Assembly: GCF_949152215.1 (NCBI RefSeq)
Contig: NZ_OX424407.1
Span: 1,244,530 to 1,308,529 of the forward strand
DNA length: 64,000 bases
Source: Lancefieldella sp. Marseille-Q7238
GTDB lineage: Bacteria; Actinomycetota; Coriobacteriia; Coriobacteriales; Atopobiaceae
Direction: 5' to 3'
This document shows, in pieces, positions 8,349 to 16,417 of this stretch (the first letter of the stretch is position 1; each line of letters opens with the position of its first letter). A program made the position numbers and the translations under genes. The notes under the pieces were generated by a model. That model saw only the letters and a list, made by a program, of their open reading frames with translations, did no database searches and was not told the DNA's origin.

Positions 8349-10433
8349 TTACTTGACGTTGATAAGCGGGTCTCCGGCTTTGACCTTAGATCCTGTGTGG
8401 CCCTCAACGGAAGCGTATTCATCGGTATTGGTGATGACTACCATGGTTGTGGCGGGAAGGTTAGCAGCCTTGATGGCGCCGAGGTCGACGTCCATAAGTA
8501 GCGTGCCCTTCTTGACCTTATCGCCAGCCTTGCATTTGGCAGTAAAAGGAGCTCCCTTGAGCGTAACGGTATCAATGCCGATGTGGATGAGCACTTCCGT
8601 GCCGCTGTTGGAAAGCAGGCCGATGGCGTGTCCGGTTTCTGCCACCATGGTGATTGAACCGTCAACAGGCGAGAAGACCTTGCCCTCGGTGGGCTCAATA
8701 GCGGCTCCCTTGCCCATAGCCTCGGAAGCGAAGACGGGGTCTGAGACCTCAGTCATTGCAATGGCATCGCCGGACATGGGGGCGACGACGGTATCGGCGC
8801 CAGTGGTCGGAACAACGCCCTGGTTGCTTTCGGCAACCGAAGTAGCGACGGCAGCGGTTTGCTTTGCCGTAGCTGCTGTGGTGGCGACGACCTTCTCGAT
8901 GTTCGGTTTCTGCTCTTCCTTGGGCGTGGTGGCATCTTCAGTGTCTTTGTAGAGCATCCAAGTGATGACAAAAGCGATGATTGCAGCTGTGAGGATGCAG
9001 ATGGCATAGGCAACTGAGTGGCTGGTGGTAATAAGGAAGCCAAAGATGCCGGTGATGCCGTAGGCGATGGAGACAACACCGAGAATAGAAACGAGGGCTC
9101 CGCCAACAGCGCCACCAATCATAGCGGCAATAAACGGCTTCATGCTAGGCAGGTTGACGCCGTAGATGGCGGGCTCAGTGATGCCGAGGAATCCGGAGAT
9201 ACCGGAGGGAAGCGCGAGCTCTTTCTTTTTCATGCTGCGAGTCTTAACGAAGACTGCCAGGCAGGCGGCGCCTTGCGCAACGTTGCAGCAGGAGATGATG
9301 GGGTTGAAGTTGTCGATTCCGGTGTTGGCGATGAGGGTAGCCTCAAGCGCGTTGAACATGTGGTGTACGCCGAGAACAACCGTTGTGGGGTAGATAGCTC
9401 CGACCAGAGCGCCACCAAGACCAAAGGGAATGGCAAGCAGGAACTGGAAGCCGACCATGACGCCGTTCTCAATCCAGGAGAAGAGCGGTCCGATAACGGT
9501 AAGAGTTAGAACGCCGGTTACCAGTACGGTTACCAGGGGAGTTACAAAGAGGTCGAGCATGTCAGGCACATGCTTGTGGAGCCATTTCTCCAGCATGCAC
9601 ATGATGAAAACGGCGATAACTACAGGGATGACGTGTCCTTGATACCCCTGCAGAGTGACGTTATAGAAGCCGAAGAGCTGGACCTGCGGAATGCCACCCG
9701 CGGCCATGATTGCGCCGGCTGTAGCGTGAGCCGCATCCACAGCGCTGCCGGTTACTGAGGTAAGCCAGGCGGCGGCGGATTCGGAACCAACGATCTTATA
9801 GGCGGCATCGCCGAGCTGCTGTACAGCATTGGGGATGCTCCATGCGTTCATGAGGGCGGTGTGATTCATAATCATGCCAATAACGCCGCCGAGGAACTCA
9901 TTGCCACCGAAGACGCGGGCGGCGGAGAAGCCAATCAAAATCTGCAGGAACACAAAGGATGCGTTTGAGAACGTATGAACAAGGATGTACCAGCTGTTGG
10001 TCTCAAGCGCTCCGCCCATGGCACTGTTGATGCCCTCGGTGAGGCCCATGAGCAGGCCGGACGCGACGATAGCAGGGATGATGGGGACAAAGACGTCGCC
10101 CAAAGCTTTGACAGCACGCTGGAATGGGTTGGCCTTTGCCATACCCGCTTCTTTAGCGCTGTCCTTTGACGTGGCTGAGATGTTGCCCTGCTTGATAAAC
10201 TCGTCAAAGACTTTGTTGACGGTGCCGGTTCCGTAGATGATCTGAAGCTGACCGGCCGCCTGGAAGCTGCCTTTGGCTCCCACGGCGTTATCGACCGCTT
10301 CTTTGTCTACTTTGGAGTCGTCTGCGACAACAAGACGAAGACGAGTAGCGCAGTGTGCCGCGGAAACAATGTTGTCCGCGCCGCCTACCGCCTCCAGGAT
10401 TTGCCGTGCCGCCTCTGCGTGATCTAGTGCCAT
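8349..10433 (-). CDS. scrA: Sucrose-type PTS transporter, EIIBCA
   Basis: The transporter imports and phosphorylates a beta-glucoside or sucrose at the membrane. The order is EIIB (residues 1-85, phospho-Cys28 in HCATRLRLVV), EIIC with about ten membrane segments (residues 105-480), an Ala/Thr/Val-rich linker, and EIIA of the glucose type (about 545-694, with phospho-His in LIHIGIDTVTLKG). Having its own EIIA means no partner crr gene is needed. Neighbouring fructokinase and GH32 genes make sucrose the likely substrate. Two LacI-type operators flank the promoter upstream. Confidence 0.93.
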   Translation of the reverse strand: MALDHAEAARQILEAVGGADNIVSAAHCATRLRLVVADDSKVDKEAVDNAVGAKGSFQAAGQLQIIYGTGTVNKVFDEFIKQGNISATSKDSAKEAGMAKANPFQRAVKALGDVFVPIIPAIVASGLLMGLTEGINSAMGGALETNSWYILVHTFSNASFVFLQILIGFSAARVFGGNEFLGGVIGMIMNHTALMNAWSIPNAVQQLGDAAYKIVGSESAAAWLTSVTGSAVDAAHATAGAIMAAGGIPQVQLFGFYNVTLQGYQGHVIPVVIAVFIMCMLEKWLHKHVPDMLDLFVTPLVTVLVTGVLTLTVIGPLFSWIENGVMVGFQFLLAIPFGLGGALVGAIYPTTVVLGVHHMFNALEATLIANTGIDNFNPIISCCNVAQGAACLAVFVKTRSMKKKELALPSGISGFLGITEPAIYGVNLPSMKPFIAAMIGGAVGGALVSILGVVSIAYGITGIFGFLITTSHSVAYAICILTAAIIAFVITWMLYKDTEDATTPKEEQKPNIEKVVATTAATAKQTAAVATSVAESNQGVVPTTGADTVVAPMSGDAIAMTEVSDPVFASEAMGKGAAIEPTEGKVFSPVDGSITMVAETGHAIGLLSNSGTEVLIHIGIDTVTLKGAPFTAKCKAGDKVKKGTLLMDVDLGAIKAANLPATTMVVITNTDEYASVEGHTGSKVKAGDPLINVK

Positions 10434-10458
10434 GCAATCCTCCCTTATCCGAACAATT

Positions 10459-10476
10459 TATGAAATCGTTCCCATA
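10459..10476 (-). promoter_or_regulatory. ScrR operator O1 overlapping the scrA start site
   Basis: ATGAAATCGTTCCCAT is an imperfect palindrome around a central CG, typical of LacI-family operators. The same word recurs at 10526 and near the repressor gene at 11663. It lies just downstream of the predicted scrA -10 hexamer, so bound repressor should block initiation. Confidence 0.75.
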
Positions 10477-10481
10477 GAAAG

Positions 10482-10490
10482 AATATAGCA
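10482..10490 (-). promoter_or_regulatory. Extended -10 promoter element of scrA
   Basis: On the minus strand the sequence reads TGCTATATT: TATATT with a TG one base upstream, an extended -10. It lies between the two operators and places the start site near 10475, inside operator O1. No clear -35 is present, as is common for extended -10 promoters. Confidence 0.5.
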
Positions 10491-10525
10491 AATAATGGTA
10501 GTGTTGGGTAGTGTTTTCTTAAATC

Positions 10526-10543
10526 TATGAAATCGTTCCCACA
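10526..10543 (-). promoter_or_regulatory. ScrR operator O2 upstream of the scrA promoter
   Basis: The sequence TATGAAATCGTTCCCACA matches O1 for 16 of 18 bases or better. Its centre lies 67 bp from that of O1, which would allow looping by a tetrameric LacI-type repressor around the scrA promoter. Confidence 0.72.
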
Positions 10544-10605
10544 CTCAAAAACGACATGCTAAAAGGTTTGATACCGCAATGGAATTAGTGCCTGCAAAAA
10601 GGTGG

Positions 10606-11604
10606 TTACGCCTGTGCGTCTGAACGGGTTGAATTGCGCACAAGAAGTTCATATCCCATGCGAATTTCGCGCACAATGTTGTCTTCGTTATCCATCGCGC
10701 CGATGAGCATCTTCGCCGCCTCCATGCCTGACGTTTTGTAGTGATGATGGATGGTGGTAAGCGAAGGGGTGATAACTTTGGAAAGATCGGAATCGCCGAC
10801 ACCGGTGACCTGTACATCTTCCGGTACGTTTCGACCAAATTCCCTCAGGCAGGTCATGGCTCCGAAGGCAATCGCGTCGCTTGCGCAAACAATCGTGTCG
10901 ACTTCGGGATATACGTCAAGCAGTGTTTCGCAGGCGAGATAGGCTGAATCGACCGAAAAATCGGATTCGATCTGCGCTCGTTCCGGCACCTTAATCTTTT
11001 TCGCATCGCAAGCGTGAGTAAAGCCCATATGCCGGCTTTTACCGGCGGCGATATCACGCTCGGTAACGCCGATGTAAGCGGGTCTTGATCCGTACTTCAG
11101 CGCATGTGAGGTGATGTCGTACAGGGCATGATAGTCATCGTGGTAGACACAGGAGAATCCGTCAAATTCCTGGCCGAGTACGACCAAAGGAATGCGAAGG
11201 TCTTTAAGGACGCGTTCGTGCTCGGGCGTCAGAATGGTTCCGACCAAAATAATGCCGTCAACGCGATCTTTTTCGGTAAAGACGCGCAGATAGTCAATCT
11301 CTTCTTTTTCGTGGTTGTCGGTGTTTGCAAGGAGCATTTGATACTGGGAGTCATTGAACACCGAAGACAGACCGGCGACCATGCGTGACACCGATGCCGA
11401 GTTAATTTTCGGAATAATGACTCCGATAAGATGGGTCTTGCCCGTGCGCAGAATCTTTGCCTGGCGAGAGGGGATATAGCCCGTTTCCTTGATGACGCGC
11501 GCGATAGCTCGGCGCTTCTCGTCAGAGACATATCCATCGTTGAGGTAGCGCGATACCGTAGCGCGAGAAACGCCTGCCAGTTTGGCTACCGTGGTGATGT
11601 TCAT
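10606..11604 (-). CDS. scrR: LacI-family sugar repressor
   Basis: The LacI helix-turn-helix starts at the first residue (MNITTVAKLAGVSRATVSRYL), with a hinge region and a periplasmic-binding-protein-like sensor domain of about 270 residues. The ATG at 11604 has GAGGAG upstream; the open frame extends 58 codons further without family homology. It sits beside scrA in the same orientation, and identical operators occur before both genes. This indicates local control of sucrose uptake and autoregulation. The effector could be sucrose-6-phosphate, fructose or fructose-6-phosphate, as in other ScrR/SacR proteins. Confidence 0.88.
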   Translation of the reverse strand: MNITTVAKLAGVSRATVSRYLNDGYVSDEKRRAIARVIKETGYIPSRQAKILRTGKTHLIGVIIPKINSASVSRMVAGLSSVFNDSQYQMLLANTDNHEKEEIDYLRVFTEKDRVDGIILVGTILTPEHERVLKDLRIPLVVLGQEFDGFSCVYHDDYHALYDITSHALKYGSRPAYIGVTERDIAAGKSRHMGFTHACDAKKIKVPERAQIESDFSVDSAYLACETLLDVYPEVDTIVCASDAIAFGAMTCLREFGRNVPEDVQVTGVGDSDLSKVITPSLTTIHHHYKTSGMEAAKMLIGAMDNEDNIVREIRMGYELLVRNSTRSDAQA

Positions 11605-11662
11605 AGGCTCCTCGCAATCTATACGGTACGACGTGAGCGATGCGGTTGGCGCGGATGCGCGC

Positions 11663-11678
11663 ATGAAATCGTTCTCAT
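11663..11678 (-). promoter_or_regulatory. ScrR operator O3, autoregulatory
   Basis: ATGAAATCGTTCTCAT differs by one base from the scrA operators. It lies 59 bp upstream of the scrR start codon and also upstream of the divergent peptidase T gene, so it probably controls scrR itself. Confidence 0.7.
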
Positions 11679-11832
11679 AGCATAGCCTGACCGTATAGTA
11701 TTGCAAAACCGTTGCGACTCTGAGATCTCTGTCAAATAAAATCGGCGGACGTATTAAGGTAGTAGCGTTACATGACACTCAACGAATGGAGGAACTATAT
11801 CCGGTCAGATACCTGATGTCGTAGAGCGCTTT

Positions 11833-13059
11833 ATGCGGTATGTGCAGATTGACTCTCAGTCAGACCCCGAGCATGACGACGTGACGCCTTCAACGCCTCG
11901 TCAACACGAAATGGCTCGTTATTTGGGGGAGGAACTCAAATCGCTCGGCTGTGCGGACGTTACCGTTGATGAGCACGCCTATGTGACCGGCACGCTTCCC
12001 GCGTCCAAAGGAGCTGAAGACGCTCCTGCGCTTATGCTCTGCTCGCACCTTGATTCTGTCATTGACGCGCCGGCCGCGGGCATCAAACCGCATATCGTCC
12101 ACTACGAGGGCGGCAATCTGGTAGCAGGCGTTGTTGGGGGCGAGAAGGTCGAGACTACGCCGGAGCAGGTTCCCGACCTCGAGAAATTCGTGGGCATGGA
12201 CATCGTTTGCTCTGACGGCACAACGTTGCTTTCGGCCGACGACAAGGCCGGCGTAGCTGAGATATGTGCCCTGCTCAAGCGCCTGTCTGATGACCCTGCG
12301 CTCAAGCATCCGACACTCAAGATAGCCTTTGTTCCGGACGAGGAAATCGGCCACGGCGCGGCCCTTCTCGATCTTGAAAAGCTTGGCGCGGCATATGGCT
12401 ATACGGTAGACGGAGAGGCCCTTGGCGAGTTCAATTACGAGTGCTTTACCGCGTCGCAGGCAGACATTACGATTACGGGTGTGATGGTGCATCCGGGCAG
12501 CGCCAAAGACGTTATGGTCAATGCTATTACCGTGGCATCTGAGTTCCAGCAGATGGTACCCGCGTTTGAGCGCCCCGAGCACACGGAGGGTCGCGAGGGT
12601 TTCTACCATCCCATCAGCATCGAGGGCTCCGCGTCAGAGGTCAGGCTTTCCTATATCATTCGCGATTTTGATGCGGGCATTTTTGACAGGCGCGAGCAGA
12701 CCCTGCGTGATATAGCGGCATTTCTCAACAAACGCTACGGTGAGGATACCGTGCATATTGAGATTCGCCAGCAATACCGCAACATGGCCGAGAAGTTCAA
12801 GGGCTACGAGTTCCTCATTGACGACGCGCTTGCGGCAAATCGTGAAGTTGGCATTGAGCCGAATCCCGTGCCTGCCCGCGGTGGCACCGATGGTGCTCAG
12901 CTGACATTTCGTGGTCTGCCCTGTCCCAACATTGCGACAGGTGGATATAACGCCCACTCTATCCGTGAATTCATTCCCGTGCCGAGCATGGAGCTCACCG
13001 TTGATCTGCTCGTTACGCTGGTAGCGAAGTTTGCTGACCGCGCTTCTCGCCAACGGTAG
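11833..13059 (+). CDS. pepT: Peptidase T-like tripeptidase (M20 metallopeptidase)
   Basis: A di-zinc aminotripeptidase of the cytoplasm. Metal and catalytic motifs are CSHLDSVID (His-x-Asp), SADDKAGVAEI, DEEIGHGA with the catalytic Glu, and TVDGEALGEFNYECF. The first ATG is at 11833, but it has a weak ribosome site. The reading frame is open upstream and encodes ISGQIPDVVERF before it, which fits the usual N-terminus of PepT. GGAGG at 11788-11792 sits 4 bp before an in-frame ATA at 11797. The true start may therefore be the unusual ATA, adding 12 residues. It is transcribed divergently from scrR. Confidence 0.87.
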   Translation: MRYVQIDSQSDPEHDDVTPSTPRQHEMARYLGEELKSLGCADVTVDEHAYVTGTLPASKGAEDAPALMLCSHLDSVIDAPAAGIKPHIVHYEGGNLVAGVVGGEKVETTPEQVPDLEKFVGMDIVCSDGTTLLSADDKAGVAEICALLKRLSDDPALKHPTLKIAFVPDEEIGHGAALLDLEKLGAAYGYTVDGEALGEFNYECFTASQADITITGVMVHPGSAKDVMVNAITVASEFQQMVPAFERPEHTEGREGFYHPISIEGSASEVRLSYIIRDFDAGIFDRREQTLRDIAAFLNKRYGEDTVHIEIRQQYRNMAEKFKGYEFLIDDALAANREVGIEPNPVPARGGTDGAQLTFRGLPCPNIATGGYNAHSIREFIPVPSMELTVDLLVTLVAKFADRASRQR

Positions 13060-13086
13060 CCTGACTGCGCTTCTCGCCAACGGTAG
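13034..13086 (+). repeat. Tandem duplication of the pepT 3' end
   Basis: A 26-base word ending with the pepT stop codon (13034-13059) is repeated at 13061-13086 with one mismatch, giving a 27-bp period. The first copy is coding and the second is downstream and untranslated. This is a recent slippage-type duplication. Confidence 0.8.
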
Positions 13087-13142
13087 TAATTGAGCCGTGA
13101 GCGTGATACGCGCTATCGCTCACAGCGTATTCGGTACCGCTT

Positions 13143-13185
13143 ACGCTCCCGTTCGCCCTGTTCAGACAGAGTGAAGCGGGAGCGT
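13143..13185 (+). terminator. Long stem-loop downstream of pepT
   Basis: ACGCTCCCG pairs with CGGGAGCGT across about 25 nt that can pair further internally (CTG/CAG, TTC/GAA). A second hairpin, GTGAGCG...CGCTCAC, lies just before it at 13097-13123. Neither has a strong T-run, but both fall where pepT transcription should end. Confidence 0.5.
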
Positions 13186-13283
13186 AGCATAATTCTAGGA
13201 AGCGTTTGTTCTTTTTTGTTAACAAATGGGTAGATTAATTCACAAAAGGTAACTGCCCCCGAGAAAAGAAAGGAAGCATTGCC

Positions 13284-13826
13284 GTGCAGACCATAATTCT
13301 TGCGCTCATTATTATTGCAGCACCAATTGTGGCAGCACTTATGGAACGAGTGAGCAATGCGGGCCTTTCGGAGCGGCGGCATAGCCATCATGATACCTAT
13401 GTCGCCCCCGCTTCCCTTACCAGAGCTCTTGTTGTCGACATGGCGCTTATGGCTGGCATGAGTCTGCTTTTGGGAGTCTTTTGCGCAGGCGGGTTCTTCT
13501 CGGCAGATCCGCTGGTGGTGCTTGCTTTCTTCGCGAGCTTTGCGGCGGTGATGTTTGTAGCGTGGTATGTGCTGTCCCGCTACAAGGTTCAACTGTTTGA
13601 TGAAGAGATGATCGTGACCCCGTTTTTTGGCCCCGACATTACCGTTCAGTATTCCGATATTGAACATATGGAGTGGTCGGGCATACGCAGGGGAGCCGGT
13701 TTCAGAAATTTGGTAATTTGGATTGATGGACAGCCGGTGACTACCTTGTCGGGTATCATAGGTTTGGATCAGGTGCTGCTCCGCATCGACCGCTTCGATG
13801 TCTTGGCGCACAGATCCACGCTGTAG
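13284..13826 (+). CDS. Small membrane protein with bPH-like C-terminal domain
   Basis: This 180-residue protein has an N-terminal helix (residues 3-20), two more membrane segments (about 46-66 and 75-95), and a cytoplasmic region rich in beta strand. That region contains VQLFDEEMIVTPFFGPDITVQYSDIEHMEW, resembling bacterial PH-like domains. I cannot name a function. GTG at 13284 is preceded by AGGAAG with 7-nt spacing. It stands alone between pepT and a HAD gene pair. Confidence 0.7.
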   Translation: MQTIILALIIIAAPIVAALMERVSNAGLSERRHSHHDTYVAPASLTRALVVDMALMAGMSLLLGVFCAGGFFSADPLVVLAFFASFAAVMFVAWYVLSRYKVQLFDEEMIVTPFFGPDITVQYSDIEHMEWSGIRRGAGFRNLVIWIDGQPVTTLSGIIGLDQVLLRIDRFDVLAHRSTL

Positions 13827-14008
13827 CCTGCCTTGGCTGTGCGGCCTTGGAGGTGCGCTCTGGGGTGCACCTTGGCAGCGCGCTCTGGTCGGGAGCACCT
13901 TGGGCTGCATCTTAGCCGCATGTACTCTGGTTGCGCACCCCGCCGTGAGCGCCCTGACCGTGCGCCCTGGGTTGCGTGCCCTGACCGGCATTTTGGAGGA
14001 GCCGTTCT
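13827..14008 (+). repeat. Spacer of degenerate GCGC-CTGG repeats
   Basis: The 182 bp between the membrane protein and the HAD gene carry at least six imperfect copies of a short word like TGCGCNCTGGNNTGC, including GTGCGCTCTGG, GCGCGCTCTGG and two GTGCGCCCTG- forms. Open frames cross it but have repetitive Ala/Leu/Arg composition and no ribosome site, so I regard it as non-coding. Confidence 0.5.
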
Positions 14009-14869
14009 GTGATTAAGCTTGTACTTTCCGATATGGACAATACGCTCATTCCCTTTGGCGACAGGCATCCGTCCGCGCGTACAAGAAAGGCAATTCACGA
14101 GCTTCTCGATACAGGCGTGCTTTTTGGACCGGATACCGGCCGTGATTATGTTGAGCTGATGCGCCTGTTTGCTATGGATGAAGCCTGTTTTCAGACGGGC
14201 ATTATCTCTACCGGCAAACGTATTCGAGCTCGCGGGACCTATATTTCGCAGACCAGTATTTCTCACGACCTTCTGACCCGCGTGCATCAGGCGCTTCTCC
14301 CGGAACCCGACAAGTTCCTGGTGTGCTACCCGCTTGACACCAATCTCTTGAACCCCGCGTACGCCATAGGCGATATCAATCCAGATGATTTGGCGTTTTG
14401 CGAGAAGCGCTTCACGTTTAACGGCGCCATTGTGCCCGATGTTCCCGACATTGACTTTGTCGCCGCGACAATTGCCTGCATGGGTGGCGCTCAAGAGATG
14501 GATCGCACGAGGCGTATCATCGCGGAGGCGTGCGCTGACGTTGATCTTGTGAGTCCTGTGCCTAATTGGTTTGACGTGCTGCCGAAGGGCATCTCTAAAG
14601 CGTCGGGCTTGGATGTGCTTCTCAAGGCAACGGGTATAGATTACGATGAAGTTGTCATTTTTGGCGATGCGGAGAATGACCTCGAGATTCTGCGAAAGGT
14701 TCCGTATTCGGTGGCTGTCGCCAACGCGACGCCTGAGGTGCTTCGCACTGCCAACTATGTAGTAGGTGCTTCAAAAGATGATGGAGTGGCGTGTGCACTT
14801 GAGGAAATCACCCGTGCTGTCAGGGCGGGGGAGATGCCTCGGTTTCTAATGGAGGGTGAACATGATTAG
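14009..14869 (+). CDS. HAD-superfamily phosphatase (Cof type)
   Basis: A Cof/type IIB HAD hydrolase of 286 residues that should dephosphorylate small metabolites such as sugar phosphates. Motif I is LSDMDNTLIP (nucleophile and acid Asp), motif III lysine lies in KGISKASGL, and motif IV is GDAENDLEIL. GTG at 14009 has TGGAGGA upstream. It overlaps the following HAD gene by 8 nt, so the two are co-translated. Confidence 0.87.
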   Translation: MIKLVLSDMDNTLIPFGDRHPSARTRKAIHELLDTGVLFGPDTGRDYVELMRLFAMDEACFQTGIISTGKRIRARGTYISQTSISHDLLTRVHQALLPEPDKFLVCYPLDTNLLNPAYAIGDINPDDLAFCEKRFTFNGAIVPDVPDIDFVAATIACMGGAQEMDRTRRIIAEACADVDLVSPVPNWFDVLPKGISKASGLDVLLKATGIDYDEVVIFGDAENDLEILRKVPYSVAVANATPEVLRTANYVVGASKDDGVACALEEITRAVRAGEMPRFLMEGEHD

Positions 14870-15659
14870 ACTTATTGCATCAGACATGGACGGTACGCTC
14901 CTTGACGAGTATGGCAATGTTCCGCCCGAAACGTTCGAGCTCATTCATGCATTGCGCGAGAAGGGCATCTATTTTGTAGCCTCTTCGGGTCGGCGTTATG
15001 ACACGCTTCGATGGATGTTTGAACCTGTCGCCCATGAGATTGATTATGTCGCATCGCTTGGTACACAGGTGTATGCCGAAGATATGATTCTTGACCGCGA
15101 GGTCTTCTCGACAGCCGCCATCAAAAAGCTCTTTGCCTTCTCGCAGGAGTTCGACTGCGTGCACCTGGTGGTATACGATCGCGATCACACCTACCTGCTG
15201 GATGACTATTCCGCCTTCGTCCGTGAGCTGGATAAAGACTTGCCTAATGCTGAGCGCGTGTTCGATCCGCCTTCGCCGGATGTCAGCGTCATCAAAGCTG
15301 CTGTCTGTTGCGATAATCGCGTCAAATCCATGGATATGGCCATGATTCTTGAGCGTGAGCTGGGAGGACGTTTCTCCTTTATGCCTTCAGGTGATACGTG
15401 GATAGACGTTGTGCCGCGCGGCGTCAATAAGGCAACGGGCCTTGAGCAGATTCGGCAGTACTACGGATTCAAGCGAGACGAAATTCTCGCGTTCGGCGAT
15501 TCAATGAACGACTACGCTATGCTGCGCTATGCGGGAACCGCTCTGGTGATGGAGAACGCTCGTTACGCGCTCAAGCAGACTGCGACGCGCGTGATTGGTC
15601 CCAATACCGAGCAGGCCGTGCAGGCTGAGCTGCGCAAGATGCTGGATGACTTGAAGTAA
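14862..15659 (+). CDS. HAD-superfamily phosphatase (Cof type), second copy
   Basis: A paralogue of the preceding gene with motif I ASDMDGTLLDEYG, the motif III region RGVNKATGLEQI and motif IV GDSMNDYAML. I chose ATG 14862 because GGAGGG ends six bases before it; a GTG two codons upstream lies within that site. A phosphatase pair of this kind usually handles phosphorylated sugars or cofactors, but the substrate is not readable from the sequence. A strong stem-loop at 15806 probably ends the operon. Confidence 0.87.
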   Translation: MIRLIASDMDGTLLDEYGNVPPETFELIHALREKGIYFVASSGRRYDTLRWMFEPVAHEIDYVASLGTQVYAEDMILDREVFSTAAIKKLFAFSQEFDCVHLVVYDRDHTYLLDDYSAFVRELDKDLPNAERVFDPPSPDVSVIKAAVCCDNRVKSMDMAMILERELGGRFSFMPSGDTWIDVVPRGVNKATGLEQIRQYYGFKRDEILAFGDSMNDYAMLRYAGTALVMENARYALKQTATRVIGPNTEQAVQAELRKMLDDLK

Positions 15660-15669
15660 CGTACTTGAG

Positions 15670-15745
15670 GTGCGTGTTTGTGGCGCGCACATGAGGCGAC
15701 GCGTGCGTGAGGTGTGTATATGAGTGCGTGTTTGTGGCGCGCACA
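15670..15745 (+). repeat. Direct repeat of a 22-base word in the HAD 3' spacer
   Basis: GTGCGTGTTTGTGGCGCGCA plus CA occurs at 15670-15691 and again at 15724-15745 with no mismatch. Further GCGCGCAC/ACGCGTGCG fragments surround both copies, giving a repetitive GT-rich spacer of about 130 bp. Confidence 0.7.
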
Positions 15746-15805
15746 CGGGGTGGCACGTACAATGAGACGCGCACGCATTAGGTGGTACGTGCATTACGCT
15801 TGTTT

Positions 15806-15840
15806 AACTTGCTCGGTATGCTAAGCATGCCGAGCAAGTT
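15806..15840 (+). terminator. Near-perfect stem-loop terminator
   Basis: AACTTGCTCGGTATGCT pairs with AGCATGCCGAGCAAGTT around a 1- to 3-base turn, with one G-T wobble. It is followed by TTTGCACTT on the plus strand. It is likely the transcription end of the HAD pair. Confidence 0.65.
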
Positions 15841-16016
15841 TGCACTTGAGGTTGCGTTTGCGCAGTTCTTTGGTGAGTTCTTTGGTGGAATCTTGCGCAT
15901 CGAGCAGTGCTTCTCGGCGAGTCTCTCTATGGAGCAGGAAACGACCCTCTTCGCAAGTCTCATCCCTTGCAAGTCTCGCCCCTCTGCACGATTCCAAAAG
16001 TCCTCTCCCTATGTGC

Positions 16017-16143
16017 GATTCCAAAAAAGTGCATGAGTTGTGATATGAAAACTCCTAAAAAAGGCATCAGTTGTGATAAATCCCCTAAAAATGCCATGAG
16101 TTGTGAAGTATTTTTATCACAACTGTGGCACTTTTTTGGAATC
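16017..16143. repeat. Inverted-repeat element with internal AGTTGTGATA tandem units
   Basis: Arms 16017-16045 and 16115-16143 are inverted copies that agree at 26 of 29 bases; each starts GATTCCAAAAAAGTGC. Between them the word AGTTGTGA(TA) occurs at 16036, 16069 and 16099, spaced 33 and 30 bp apart and separated by CCTAAAAA-type linkers. The right arm supplies an inverted fourth copy. An extra GATTCCAAAA lies just upstream at about 15990. Short frames through it encode SQLM(A/P/H)F repeats only and are not credible genes. It looks like a mobile or REP/MITE-type intergenic element. Confidence 0.6.
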
Positions 16144-16417
16144 GAGGCGGAGTGCACGTGTTTTTTGGAAATGGGGGGCGCACAACATAGCGTATGGGTA
16201 GACATAGCGCAGGAAACACGCGCCAATCCCCAAAGGAGCCTCAAAAGAGCCTCAAAAGAACCCAAAAGAAAAAAGCTTGCCATTAATCTCAAAATACAAG
16301 TTCACTATATGGGTTTTTCGCTATACTTGACCGTGTATGTTTGGCACTAAACATCAGCTTAAAGAAGCATAAAGAAACGAGAATTGTAGAGAATTGCAAA
16401 GAAAAAGGAGCCACACT

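Noticed and set aside
16017-16143. Possible short CRISPR array
   Set aside because: Only three units, repeat core of about 10 bp, linkers similar to each other, and no cas genes. It is an inverted-repeat element.
15907-16350. Open frames on both strands through the AGTTGTGATA repeats
   Set aside because: Translation yields only the repeat itself (SQLMxFLG units) and low-complexity Ser/Lys sequence. A structured repeat explains the region better.
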